A stretch of DNA of 64,000 nucleotides from Fulvivirgaceae bacterium JP3-4 (GTDB taxonomy: Bacteria > Bacteroidota > Bacteroidia > Cytophagales > Cyclobacteriaceae): assembly GCA_029309925.1 (NCBI GenBank), contig JARKND010000005.1, positions 1,364,001 to 1,428,000 on the forward strand. The letters run 5' to 3'. The translations under genes were made by a program, and so were the position numbers. Below, piece after piece: positions 8,460 through 16,500 of this stretch; position 1 is the first letter of the stretch, and each line of letters begins with the position of its first letter. The notes under the pieces were generated by a model. It worked only from the letters and a program-made list of their open reading frames with translations, had not been told where the DNA came from and made no database searches.

Positions 8460-10457
8460 TTAATTGAGAATCGGTTTGGAGGAAAGTTTTGAAATGAGTC
8501 TGGAGGGATCCATAACCAATGCAACACTGCCATCACCCAGGATTGTGGCACCGGAAAATTCATCCTGCGCTGAGTAAAAGTTGCCGAGTGGTTTCAATAC
8601 CGCCTGGTATTCTCCAATGATCTGGTCAACAGCGAGACCGACCATGTTTCCATCATAAGGAACATTGATCAGCTGGCTGTAGTACGGTTTCGAGTCGGAG
8701 ATTCCAAATATTTCGCGCAGGTATATAAAAGGCGTGCGCTCACCATCCAGCGTAAGCCAGTGATTAAATGAATTATCGAGCTGAGTTGTCGGTACTTCGT
8801 GACACTTGACAACTGAAGTCAGTGGTAAAATGAAATCGGTTGTTCCGATGCGAACCAGGAGTCCGTCCAGAATTGAAAGTGTTAGCGGAAGCCGGATGGT
8901 GAAACGGGTTCCTTTCCCTTCTGTAGTTGACACTTCAACTTCTCCACGCAGGTCTGCGATGTTGCGTCTTACTACATCCATACCTACTCCACGTCCGGAA
9001 ACGTCAGTGACGCTCGATGCAGTGGAGAATCCGGGTAGAAATATCAGGTCGGTAAGTTCTTTGTCCGTAAGCTGTGTGTCAGCGCTTACCAATCCACGGG
9101 AGATGGCTTTGTTTCTGATCCGTTGAAGATTTATTCCCGCTCCGTCATCAGAGATCTCGATCACTACACTCGAACCGGAATAAAATGCCCTGAGCGAAAG
9201 GATGCCTTCTGGTGTTTTCCCATGGTTACTTCTCACCTCCGGTGTTTCGATTCCATGGTCAATGCAGTTCCGAAGAATATGGAGGATCGGATCAGTTAGT
9301 TTTTCAATAATTGATTTATCGATCTTCGTTTCCATTCCTTCAGTCACAAAGTCGACCGACTTGTTGAGATCTTTTGAAAGATCGCTGACGAGTCTTTGGA
9401 ATCGAACGCGAATTGAATCGAGTGGAACAAGACTCATGGTGAATGCGTTGTCCCTCAGCCTGCGCGTTATTTTTTCGATGTTCTCGGAGATGCCAGACAG
9501 CGCTGTCGACAAGTTTTCATTTGCGAAAAGTGAAAGCCGCGCCTGGGTTGTCACCAACTCGCTGACGAGGTTCATCAGTTCGTCAAGCTGTTCAGCGCCA
9601 ACCCGTATGTTTGCCTTCTTAGCTGTCGCTGTCTTACTCGGTTCATGAACCGATTTAGCAGGTCTTGTGTCGAAAGTGTTTTTAATGGACTCAAATCCAA
9701 GTGGGGCGTTGAAGTCCGTTGTGATGAAGGGATGTTTTTCGTTAGTAAAAGCTTTCAGCGAATTCTCATTTGTCAGTTTTGTGATCTGCAATTCACAGTT
9801 GCCTTCAACAAAAAGGAATACAGTACGGATCTCATCTTCATTCTTGTCCGTAGCAAGAATGATTTCAAAGCCCGTATAGCAGTTTTCAACATCGATCTGA
9901 TCAAGGTCAGGCAGCTGATTAAAAAAAGGAAGTACGACTGCCGGGCCAAGCGCTACAAGGTCATCAACCAGATAGAGTGGATTATTTCCATTGCGAATGA
10001 TGTCGGCCTGCGGAGTAAATCGGACATAGTATGTTTTCTCCAGGGCAGTCAGCTGCGAAGTGGTGATTTGCTGCACTGCTTTGTTTTCCGAACCGATTGC
10101 CTTTACTGTTTCGAGAAGTTCATTGTATCCTGCCGGCTCCGTTTGGGTTGCATCCGCATTCAAAAGAATCCGCAGCTGATCGAGAGTTTTGAAGGTCAGC
10201 TCTGTGATGTCGGCATCCATCAGTCTTTTTCCATCGCGGATATCCTGGTAGATGTTTTCCAGATGATGCGTGAGGCGTTGGACTAATTCAAAACCAAACA
10301 TTCCCGAGGCGCCTTTCAGCGTATGCATGGAGCGGAAGATCGCACTGATGTCATCGCGGTCATTTGAGCCTTGGCCGATGTCTAGCAAGCACCTTTCGAT
10401 GTCGATGATCAGCTCATTGGCTTCCGCCAGGAAGGTCTGGGTCAGTTTGTCGCTCAT
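8460..10457 (-). CDS. cheA: CheA: chemotaxis sensor histidine kinase
   Basis: 665 residues with the normal CheA order. P1 Hpt domain (1-120) has phosphoacceptor His45 in SMHTLKGASGMFGF. A weakly conserved middle part (about 140-270) is likely the response-regulator-docking region. P3 dimerisation (about 290-350) begins at IRVGAEQLDELMNLVSELV. The P4 ATPase domain shows NCIDHGIE, DDGAGI and GRGVGMDVV. P5 is CheW-like (about 530-660). The ATG overlaps the cheY stop as ATGA, so the two are translationally coupled. It would phosphorylate the CheY at 10454-10819 and CheB. Confidence 0.97.
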   Translation of the reverse strand: MSDKLTQTFLAEANELIIDIERCLLDIGQGSNDRDDISAIFRSMHTLKGASGMFGFELVQRLTHHLENIYQDIRDGKRLMDADITELTFKTLDQLRILLNADATQTEPAGYNELLETVKAIGSENKAVQQITTSQLTALEKTYYVRFTPQADIIRNGNNPLYLVDDLVALGPAVVLPFFNQLPDLDQIDVENCYTGFEIILATDKNEDEIRTVFLFVEGNCELQITKLTNENSLKAFTNEKHPFITTDFNAPLGFESIKNTFDTRPAKSVHEPSKTATAKKANIRVGAEQLDELMNLVSELVTTQARLSLFANENLSTALSGISENIEKITRRLRDNAFTMSLVPLDSIRVRFQRLVSDLSKDLNKSVDFVTEGMETKIDKSIIEKLTDPILHILRNCIDHGIETPEVRSNHGKTPEGILSLRAFYSGSSVVIEISDDGAGINLQRIRNKAISRGLVSADTQLTDKELTDLIFLPGFSTASSVTDVSGRGVGMDVVRRNIADLRGEVEVSTTEGKGTRFTIRLPLTLSILDGLLVRIGTTDFILPLTSVVKCHEVPTTQLDNSFNHWLTLDGERTPFIYLREIFGISDSKPYYSQLINVPYDGNMVGLAVDQIIGEYQAVLKPLGNFYSAQDEFSGATILGDGSVALVMDPSRLISKLSSKPILN

Positions 10458-10819
10458 CGCAGTACTTTATTAATGACCGCTAACAGATTATCGGCAACGA
10501 ATGGCTTCACGATCCAGCCTGTTGCTCCGGCATTCCGCGCCTTTTCTTTGAAGGATGCCTGCGATTCAGTTGTCAGCATCAGGATGGGTACGCGGTTGTG
10601 ATGAGGTGTGACACGCACTTCCTCGATCAGCGAGATTCCATCCATGCGCGGCATGTTCAGATCAGTGATGATCAGGTTGAAAAGGTTTTCATTAAGTACC
10701 TGGAGCGCATCCTGGCCGTCTATTGCGCGCGCTACTTCAAAGCCGGCATTTTCGAGAATTGTGCTCACCAGCATTCTGATGCTTTCTGAGTCGTCTACAA
10801 CAAGTATCTTCTTTGCCAT
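10454..10819 (-). CDS. cheY: CheY-like single-domain response regulator
   Basis: 121 residues from ATG at 10819. A TTG two codons upstream would overlap the STAS stop, so ATG is preferred. It is a stand-alone receiver domain with DD at 9-10, phosphoacceptor Asp53 in ITDLNMPRMDG, Thr/Ser in LMLTTES, and Lys in WIVKPF. With no flagellar motor genes in the window, its output target is unknown; gliding or twitching machinery is possible. The tight link to cheA (4-base overlap) identifies the cognate kinase. Confidence 0.93.
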   Translation of the reverse strand: MAKKILVVDDSESIRMLVSTILENAGFEVARAIDGQDALQVLNENLFNLIITDLNMPRMDGISLIEEVRVTPHHNRVPILMLTTESQASFKEKARNAGATGWIVKPFVADNLLAVINKVLR

Positions 10820-10821
10820 GA

Positions 10822-11133
10822 TCAAAAAAGTTTAGTTACGCCCGTCTTCACGAGCAGATCGTTAATGTTTTCTGCGCGGGGAAGCTCCACCGTTGCTTTC
10901 CTTCCCTGCGCTGTGAGCGCTTTTCGCCACGCAAATGCCAGTTGAATTCCGGTGATGTCTAATGCAGTTGCATGCTGCAGCGAAAGAATTTCTTCGCCAG
11001 TGCGTTCAACGCTTTCCATGAGTTCCGCTTTGATCGATTCTGCGTTGGCTGCATTGAAACCATTGGAACAAATCATGTGAACAACCTGGTTGTTTTCTGT
11101 TATTTGTAAAATGACGTTTGACATAGCGAACAT
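10822..11133 (-). CDS. STAS-domain protein in the chemotaxis operon
   Basis: About 100 residues. The pattern of alternating strands and helices with LDITGIQLAFAWRKAL and the C-terminal helix matches STAS (anti-sigma-antagonist-like) domains. In that family a Ser or Thr just before the Gly of D-x-[ST]-G is the regulatory phosphosite, and Thr is present here. Two starts are possible: ATG at 11133 (TAATG overlap with the upstream stop) or the internal ATG at 11124. STAS proteins next to CheA/CheY occur in alternative chemosensory operons. Its partner is not evident; no SpoIIAB-type kinase is nearby, but the pseudokinase at 3300-4181 could be considered. Confidence 0.75.
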   Translation of the reverse strand: MFAMSNVILQITENNQVVHMICSNGFNAANAESIKAELMESVERTGEEILSLQHATALDITGIQLAFAWRKALTAQGRKATVELPRAENINDLLVKTGVTKLF

Positions 11134-11762
11134 TATTCAAAAAATTCTATTGATGGATTTTTGTAATCACGCAGCCAGGCATGGTAAACGTTTAATAGTC
11201 CGGACAGTTCACCGTTTGAATTGTCTATATACCAGTCTAATACCACGCGTTCCCGCTCCATCGTATACAACTGTCTGCATATTGTGATTTGTCTGCTTGT
11301 GAGCGCTGGCAAGCCAACGAATCGCACGCTGCCCGCATTGGTTTTTAAAGCGCTGCGGATCTTTTCACAAGCCACTCCTAACCGCTCGATACCTTCATAA
11401 CCGAGCCCATGCTTTGTTGAAGTGACACCATCGCGATTTTTCAAGTCGGCAATGTTCATGTGCACGAATGACAGAACCTCAAACAGATCGAATACTATAA
11501 TTGAGAACTGGAAATATTGAAGGTGGAGAAATGAATCCTTGAAAATATCATCGATGTAAAGCGTCACCATTTTTTCGTGAGCATCGACAAGGTGCTGCAA
11601 ACGCTGGGTGATGATGTCAAAGTATTGCAGTTTTTCCGTGATTGATGGACGAAGTTTCCCTTTGACAGCTTCCGCTTCATATATTTTCAGGATCTTTCCG
11701 AATTCGACCGATGATAGCCCGATGAATTCCCGGAGGTCTTCTATGTATTCACCTGTTCTCAT
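11133..11762 (-). CDS. Helical chemotaxis protein with a CheZ-like D-x3-Q motif
   Basis: 209 residues from ATG at 11762, whose first bases overlap the upstream stop as ATGA; longer readings lack support. The sequence is predicted almost all helical and soluble. Helix about 41-65 carries LQYFDIITQRLQHL, with Asp49 and Gln53 spaced exactly four apart. In CheZ, CheY dephosphorylation depends on an Asp and a Gln with this spacing in DLTGQ. No CheC, CheX or FliY is present in the operon, so a phosphatase is otherwise missing. A CheZ-like role is inference from motif, fold and place. Overall I do not recognise a named family. Confidence 0.6.
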   Translation of the reverse strand: MRTGEYIEDLREFIGLSSVEFGKILKIYEAEAVKGKLRPSITEKLQYFDIITQRLQHLVDAHEKMVTLYIDDIFKDSFLHLQYFQFSIIVFDLFEVLSFVHMNIADLKNRDGVTSTKHGLGYEGIERLGVACEKIRSALKTNAGSVRFVGLPALTSRQITICRQLYTMERERVVLDWYIDNSNGELSGLLNVYHAWLRDYKNPSIEFFE

Positions 11763-11989
11763 GAGCGGGGAGCGGTTGAAGTGATTTTTACGAAGGCAGA
11801 GACTCGTGGGAAATTTCCAACAACACATACACCTGTAAGGATCAAAATGAGCAACAGCATCACCTTAGCCAGTTCTGGATTGGCTGTATTAAAAATACCT
11901 GGTGCGGCACCCGGGTTGAGCACATGGAAGGCCGAGGCTATCCCGTGACTGACTGAATGGGTGAATTTTGACTTTATTGCTGCGATCAT
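11759..11989 (-). CDS. Small single-pass membrane protein, first gene of the che operon
   Basis: 76 residues from the ATG at 11989. One hydrophobic segment, LAKVMLLLILILTGVCVVG (about 40-60), is preceded by a polar N-terminal stretch and followed by a short tail. No family recognised. The stop codon overlaps the next start as ATGA, which supports real translation and coupling to the CheZ-like protein. A TTG start at 12022 would add 11 residues and run into the hairpin at 12021-12050, so it is disfavoured. Confidence 0.55.
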   Translation of the reverse strand: MIAAIKSKFTHSVSHGIASAFHVLNPGAAPGIFNTANPELAKVMLLLILILTGVCVVGNFPRVSAFVKITSTAPRS

Positions 11990-12020
11990 GATGTAAGGAT
12001 CGCGAGAAAGGCATAACGGC

Positions 12021-12050
12021 AAAACCTCCGATGACTAGCCGGGAGGTTTT
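12021..12050. terminator. Hairpin between the LytTR gene and the che operon
   Basis: A perfect 9-base inverted repeat (aaaacctcc at 12021-12029 and ggaggtttt at 12042-12050) encloses a 12-base loop and is flanked by short T runs on both strands. It fits a rho-independent terminator of the LytTR operon on the minus strand. It lies only 31 bases before the che operon's first ATG, so it may instead form part of that operon's leader. A direct copy of tagccgggagg follows at 12056-12066. Confidence 0.6.
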
Positions 12051-12123
12051 TTTGAGTAGCCGGGAGGAAACGGGATTGGAAAAAACAGCCTAATACAGAT
12101 TTCCAGCCTTGTGGAACAGGGTG

Positions 12124-12873
12124 TTATTCCTTGATTTTGATCTTCTCGAGGAAGCTCTTCTTTTTGGCCTTGGACACATCAAGAGCCTGATCGTTGTTCA
12201 TTACCACCTGGCCACCTTCGCCACGGATGTATTTTTTGATCAGATTCAGGTTGATGAGGTATGAATTGTGGATTCTGAAGAAATCAAGGCCATCGAGCAT
12301 TTCTTCATATTCTTTGAGTGTACGGCTCACCACAAACTTCCGGCTGTCGCTCATATGAATATTGGTGTAGTTGCCGGAGGCTTCACAATAGAGAATGTCA
12401 CCCACGCTTACGAAAACGAGACCATCACTTGATGGTACGGCCAGGCGCGAGTGCTTGAACGTATTTCCTTTGATCGTTTGTGCCAGTTGATTCATCCGCT
12501 CGGAAATATTTCCGAGAATGCGTTTTCGGGCTTTTTCAATGGCATTACGGAGGTCGGTGATGTCTACAGGCTTGAGCAGATAGTCGATGGCGGAAAACTT
12601 GAACGCCCGCACTGCGAATTCAGAATAAGCAGTCGTGAAAATAATTTCGAAGTCCACCTTGTCGAGTTTTTCAAGGATGTCGAATCCCGATTCACGCTGC
12701 AATTGAATATCGAGAAAAACAATGTCTGGTTTATGTTCACCGATGGCCTTCATCACTTCATCACTGTTTTGGCAGACAGCAGCCACTTCAATGTTTTCGC
12801 AGAATTTTTCAATAAGTGCCCTGAGGCTTTCGCGACTTTTAAATTCGTCATCGACAATGATAGACTTCAACAT
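12124..12873 (-). CDS. LytTR-family response regulator
   Basis: 249 residues. Receiver domain 1-120 with DDE at 8-10, phosphoacceptor Asp55 in VFLDIQL, TTAYSEFA and the LLKPVD lysine loop. The LytTR DNA-binding domain (about 145-245) contains DILYCEASGNYTNIHM and FFRIHNSYLINL, the family signature. It would act as a transcription factor controlled by the kinase encoded just upstream (2-base gap). That kinase gene is frameshifted, so signalling through this pair may be impaired. Confidence 0.95.
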   Translation of the reverse strand: MLKSIIVDDEFKSRESLRALIEKFCENIEVAAVCQNSDEVMKAIGEHKPDIVFLDIQLQRESGFDILEKLDKVDFEIIFTTAYSEFAVRAFKFSAIDYLLKPVDITDLRNAIEKARKRILGNISERMNQLAQTIKGNTFKHSRLAVPSSDGLVFVSVGDILYCEASGNYTNIHMSDSRKFVVSRTLKEYEEMLDGLDFFRIHNSYLINLNLIKKYIRGEGGQVVMNNDQALDVSKAKKKSFLEKIKIKE

Positions 12874-12875
12874 GA

Positions 12876-13496
12876 CTATAGGGGGTTTGTTTTTACTCGA
12901 ATAATGGCGCGGGTCCCGGCAGGTTCGTTTCCCTCATACAAATCCTCATACACAACCGGTGGCTGTGAGTCGCCATTGAGAATGATCAGCCTTTCCTCCG
13001 TGAGTTTGGTACCCATGGATTGTCTTTTTGTTTTGCTTTTGTCGCGGAAAGCCTGCGCTGCCTTTCTTCCAATGCCGTCATCCTCGATCACAAAACGCAA
13101 AAATTCACCGTCAGCCGAAACACTGATCAGCAGATGACCTTCTCCCTCCTTATTATACAGACCGTGAAGGATCGCGTTCTCCACATAAGGCTGGATCAGC
13201 AAGGATGGCATCGATATCTCATCCGGATTAATATGCTTGTCGCATTCGATCCTGACATCGAACTTTTTTTCAAATCTTAGTTTTTCAAGGTGCACATAGT
13301 CGTGTAACAGGTCGAGTTCTTCCCTGAGCGAAACCAGATCGGCCACAGATCTTGTAAGCACCGTCCGCATCAGTTTGGAGAACGAAGTGAGGTAATTGAT
13401 CGCGTTCAGCTCGTCATTGCGCGTGATGAAGTATTGTATGGAGCTTAAGACGTTAAAGATAAAATGCGGATTCATCACCGATCGCAGCGCCATCAT
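12876..13496 (-). CDS. LytS-type histidine kinase, C-terminal kinase part (downstream of frameshift)
   Basis: 206 residues. Begins with the phosphoacceptor block SVMNPHFIFNVLSSIQYF of the His_kinase (LytS/YehU) family. The ATPase part has LLIQPYVENAILHG (N-box) and IEDDGIGRKAA (G1). It has no sensor of its own. The same reading frame continues upstream through about 25 codons (QITIQNQRNRELNEANKKIS) until a TGA at about 13566-13568. The sensor ORF 13499-15337 overlaps this stretch in another frame. The two are therefore two halves of one sensor kinase gene. Residual translation from 13496 is possible. Confidence 0.85.
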   Translation of the reverse strand: MMALRSVMNPHFIFNVLSSIQYFITRNDELNAINYLTSFSKLMRTVLTRSVADLVSLREELDLLHDYVHLEKLRFEKKFDVRIECDKHINPDEISMPSLLIQPYVENAILHGLYNKEGEGHLLISVSADGEFLRFVIEDDGIGRKAAQAFRDKSKTKRQSMGTKLTEERLIILNGDSQPPVVYEDLYEGNEPAGTRAIIRVKTNPL

Positions 13497-13498
13497 CT

Positions 13499-15337
13499 TC
13501 AGGTCAGAGATCTTTTTGTTGGCTTCGTTGAGTTCCCGGTTCCGCTGATTTTGTATGGTGATTTGTCAGCGAAAATACTGACACCGATGATCTTTGCATT
13601 ATCGATGATCGGGCTTAGTGAGTATCGGAAATCAATAGCCCCTACGGTCTCTTCAAAAGTGAAAACTTCGCCAGTGAAAACACGCTGGTAGCGCTCATGC
13701 CAAAGGTCAGCGTTTGAGAAAGCGTAAAATGGCCGATCCTGAATTTTAGTAACGTCAGCATCATACGACTCACGAAGAAATTTTCTGAACGCTTCATTGA
13801 ACGATGTCAGCAAGAAGTTGTGGTCGACAGACCAGATGATGATTTCCGTGTTGTTGATGGTGGCCGACAGGCTTGCCTGCGTCTTCATGAGCGCTTCTTC
13901 CTCGAGTTTGCGTTCAATGTACACTTGAAGCATCTGAACGATCGTGGTGAGAAGATCCCGTTCTTCTTTTAGAAATGGTCCTTCGCTTTCGATTGGCTTT
14001 TGTTCGAGGTAAACCACTTCAAGTGTTCCTACCGGGTTGTTATCGATGATAATTTCCAGGGGTTGTGCGAATGGTGTCTTCCTATAGTTGGCGGTCTGAT
14101 AATCGTTGCCGAAGATACTCAGGCGCGCGGCACATTCTCGCGGGAATTGCCATCCAGGAGGAAGGAGATCGGGCAGGAGTGTGAACACCTCTTCCATGGA
14201 TTTGTCTGAAGTGGTGAGAAGCTGGCTTACATTATAGAGTGTGCGCAGCTCTTTGATCCGTTCGTTCAGGTAGTAGTTGGCTTTGCGTTGCTCGGTGATA
14301 TCACTCATGAACGAAAGAACTGTATCCAACTCGCCATGCTCATCTCTAAGAAAGGAATAGTACCACAAGCAGTTCAGTATCCGCCCGTCTTTTGTCACCG
14401 TTCGGATTTCCATAAAGTTTGAGTCACGTTTCTGTGAAAGGGCTTCGTTCATGAGTCTCACTGCACCCGGAGCGTCCTCTTTATACACAATAAAATCCTG
14501 TGGCTTCAATCCTTTTGCTTCTTCCTCTGACCAGCCAAGGAGTTCTTCCGCTCTCTTATTCCAGAAGGTCACCTTGAAATCCTTATCCCTCTCGATGACG
14601 GCAAGCGGTGTATTGTTGATGTGGTAGCTCAGCCGGTCATATGCTTTTTTCAGCGCGCGTTCAGAATTTTTCTGGATGATCAGATTTTGCTGCTCCAGTT
14701 GTGCGATCAGCTTTTCATTGCGCAGTTCTTGTTTTTCCAGGAGTCGTTTGAGGAAAACGAATGCACTTCCAATGATCAGCAGCGCAACCATTGTGCGAAA
14801 GTTATTGTAGAAATATGAACTGTCTTTCAGACCAAGGTCGTAATATCCGACACCCGCAAGTTCCAGGATCTTGTCGTAGGCGATCACAATGACGATAGGT
14901 GCGAGAAGTGCAGTAAAAAATTTTCCCCGCTCCGATACGTTAAACATCAGGAAGGGAAAAATCGAAAACGCAACCTGAAAAATCCGAAATCCCAGAAAGT
15001 GAGAAGTTTCCGGAACGGGCACATGTTCAATGAGGATCTTAAAATCGATGATCAGGAATATCGGAGGCGCCCAGCACAATAGGATTCTGCTTAGAAAAGG
15101 AAATCCCGCTCGCGTCACGGAAAGCAGTGTCAGAAAGAAGATCGCTTCAACGATGAGAGGCAGGTAGAACCAAACTTCAAGTCCGCCAACCACTAACCGG
15201 AACATCACGATCAGCATCAATGCGCCCGCCATCACCAGACAAATGAAATTTGAAATCTGTAAATTCCTTTTGTCAGACTGAACTTGTGATTTGTCCGTGC
15301 CGATCCGGATCAACCTAGTTAGGGCCTCTGCGATCAA
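13499..15337 (-). CDS. LytS-type sensor kinase, N-terminal sensor part (frameshifted before the kinase domain)
   Basis: 612 residues from a TTG at 15337. Six or so TM segments fill 25-200 and include a GVGYYDLG block and YFYNNFRT. A coiled coil (205-235) is followed by PAS (about 240-350), a GAF-like region (about 360-470) and a second PAS (about 485-590) that ends at GVSIFAD. The last 17 residues (KSPYKISGTGNS...) are not PAS or kinase sequence and arise from reading past a one-base loss near 13566. In the other frame the kinase continues. The parts of the sensor are otherwise intact. Either a recent mutation or a sequencing error explains this. Confidence 0.85.
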   Translation of the reverse strand: MIAEALTRLIRIGTDKSQVQSDKRNLQISNFICLVMAGALMLIVMFRLVVGGLEVWFYLPLIVEAIFFLTLLSVTRAGFPFLSRILLCWAPPIFLIIDFKILIEHVPVPETSHFLGFRIFQVAFSIFPFLMFNVSERGKFFTALLAPIVIVIAYDKILELAGVGYYDLGLKDSSYFYNNFRTMVALLIIGSAFVFLKRLLEKQELRNEKLIAQLEQQNLIIQKNSERALKKAYDRLSYHINNTPLAVIERDKDFKVTFWNKRAEELLGWSEEEAKGLKPQDFIVYKEDAPGAVRLMNEALSQKRDSNFMEIRTVTKDGRILNCLWYYSFLRDEHGELDTVLSFMSDITEQRKANYYLNERIKELRTLYNVSQLLTTSDKSMEEVFTLLPDLLPPGWQFPRECAARLSIFGNDYQTANYRKTPFAQPLEIIIDNNPVGTLEVVYLEQKPIESEGPFLKEERDLLTTIVQMLQVYIERKLEEEALMKTQASLSATINNTEIIIWSVDHNFLLTSFNEAFRKFLRESYDADVTKIQDRPFYAFSNADLWHERYQRVFTGEVFTFEETVGAIDFRYSLSPIIDNAKIIGVSIFADKSPYKISGTGNSTKPTKRSLT

Positions 15338-15463
15338 GGGAGAAATGGGGGTTTAACCCTTTAAGATAATAATTATTTTAATGATCGCCCCTTAGAATTG
15401 CCCCGCAACGTTGATGCTTAACCAGCAAACGATGAGCACCCGCGCACATGCACACACTATACC

Positions 15464-16441
15464 CTACAAATGCCTCAAATACTCAGTCGCACTCACATTG
15501 TTGCCATCGCGTTTCAATGCTTCCTGGAAATTTGATTTCGCCTTGGCTCTGTTATTTTGCTGCAGATAAAATTCTCCGAGCGATAAATAAACTTCTGGTG
15601 AGTCCGGAAACGCCTCGGCATTGGCTTCGAGAACTAACTTTGCATCCTCATATTTTTCTTCGAGCGTCAGCATGTATCCCACCGTTGCGAGTGCGGGTAC
15701 TTTCACGGCACTTTGCGAAAGCATCGCCTTGAATTCTTCCAGCCCTTTGGTTACCCCTTGCGTTGAAATGGTCTCGTAAATTTTTCCAGGAGGATTGTTT
15801 ACGTTTCTAACCCAGTTAGTAAAATTTGCCTTTTGAAGCCTTTTTCCCAGCATGCTGAATTCAATCAGCACCTCATTCTCAACCGCGGTGATGCCTTCGC
15901 GCACACCACTCCAATTTTTTCCTTCCACGCCAAAATGTGTTCGGTCAATGGATGTCGTTCCGGTGAAAATTACCTGTAAGTCAGCACGGGCGTCTTTTAA
16001 CACACCAGAGGGTTGTGCCATGTGAAGTACAACTTCTTTTGTCACGCCTTTAATCGTGAGGTCGCCCGTGATGCTGAGGCCCTGCGATTTTTTCTGAACC
16101 GATTTACTCGTAAACACGATCAACGGATATTTCGCTGCATCGAGCCAGTTCTCCGATTTCAGATCTTTGTCTCTGAACTCAAGATCGGTGTTGATGCTTT
16201 CCGTTTGGATCTGCAGTGACACCGAAGTGTTGCTGATGTTCTTTTCGTCATAGCGGATCAATCCCGAGAATTGTGCAAATCGGCCCTTCACTTTCGCGAA
16301 GCCCATGTATTTTACTGAAAACTCGATGTAGGAGTGACTTCGCTCGATTGGAAAAAATTCTCCGAACCGCGCTTGTGTAGTTTGTCCAAGAATTGGAAAG
16401 GCTACCGTAATTAACGTGAGTACCACGATTGTAAATTTCAT
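15464..16441 (-). CDS. Secreted YceI-domain protein with C-terminal TPR-like repeats
   Basis: 325 residues from ATG at 16441 (an ATG three codons upstream at 16450 is also possible). Signal peptide MKFTIVVLTLITVAFPILGQ. A YceI lipocalin-like domain spans about 25-200 with SHSYIEFSVKYMGFAKVKGRF, DKDLKSENWLDAAKYP and GDLTIKGVTKEV. YceI proteins bind isoprenoid-like lipids in the periplasm. The C-terminal third (about 220-325) contains TPR-like helices, with the last repeat PEVYLSLGEFYLQQNNRAKA. The fusion of YceI to TPR is less usual than YceI alone. It lies downstream of the AraC-type regulator on the same strand, which may control it. Confidence 0.9.
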   Translation of the reverse strand: MKFTIVVLTLITVAFPILGQTTQARFGEFFPIERSHSYIEFSVKYMGFAKVKGRFAQFSGLIRYDEKNISNTSVSLQIQTESINTDLEFRDKDLKSENWLDAAKYPLIVFTSKSVQKKSQGLSITGDLTIKGVTKEVVLHMAQPSGVLKDARADLQVIFTGTTSIDRTHFGVEGKNWSGVREGITAVENEVLIEFSMLGKRLQKANFTNWVRNVNNPPGKIYETISTQGVTKGLEEFKAMLSQSAVKVPALATVGYMLTLEEKYEDAKLVLEANAEAFPDSPEVYLSLGEFYLQQNNRAKAKSNFQEALKRDGNNVSATEYLRHL

Positions 16442-16500
16442 TCTGTCCATACTTTGAAAGTTTTTTGATTCAAAGAATGGCAGATGCGTTTACGAAGTCG

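Noticed and set aside
9645..10286. 213-codon ORF antisense to cheA
   Set aside because: Shadow of cheA in another frame; Cys- and Phe-rich composition with no family.
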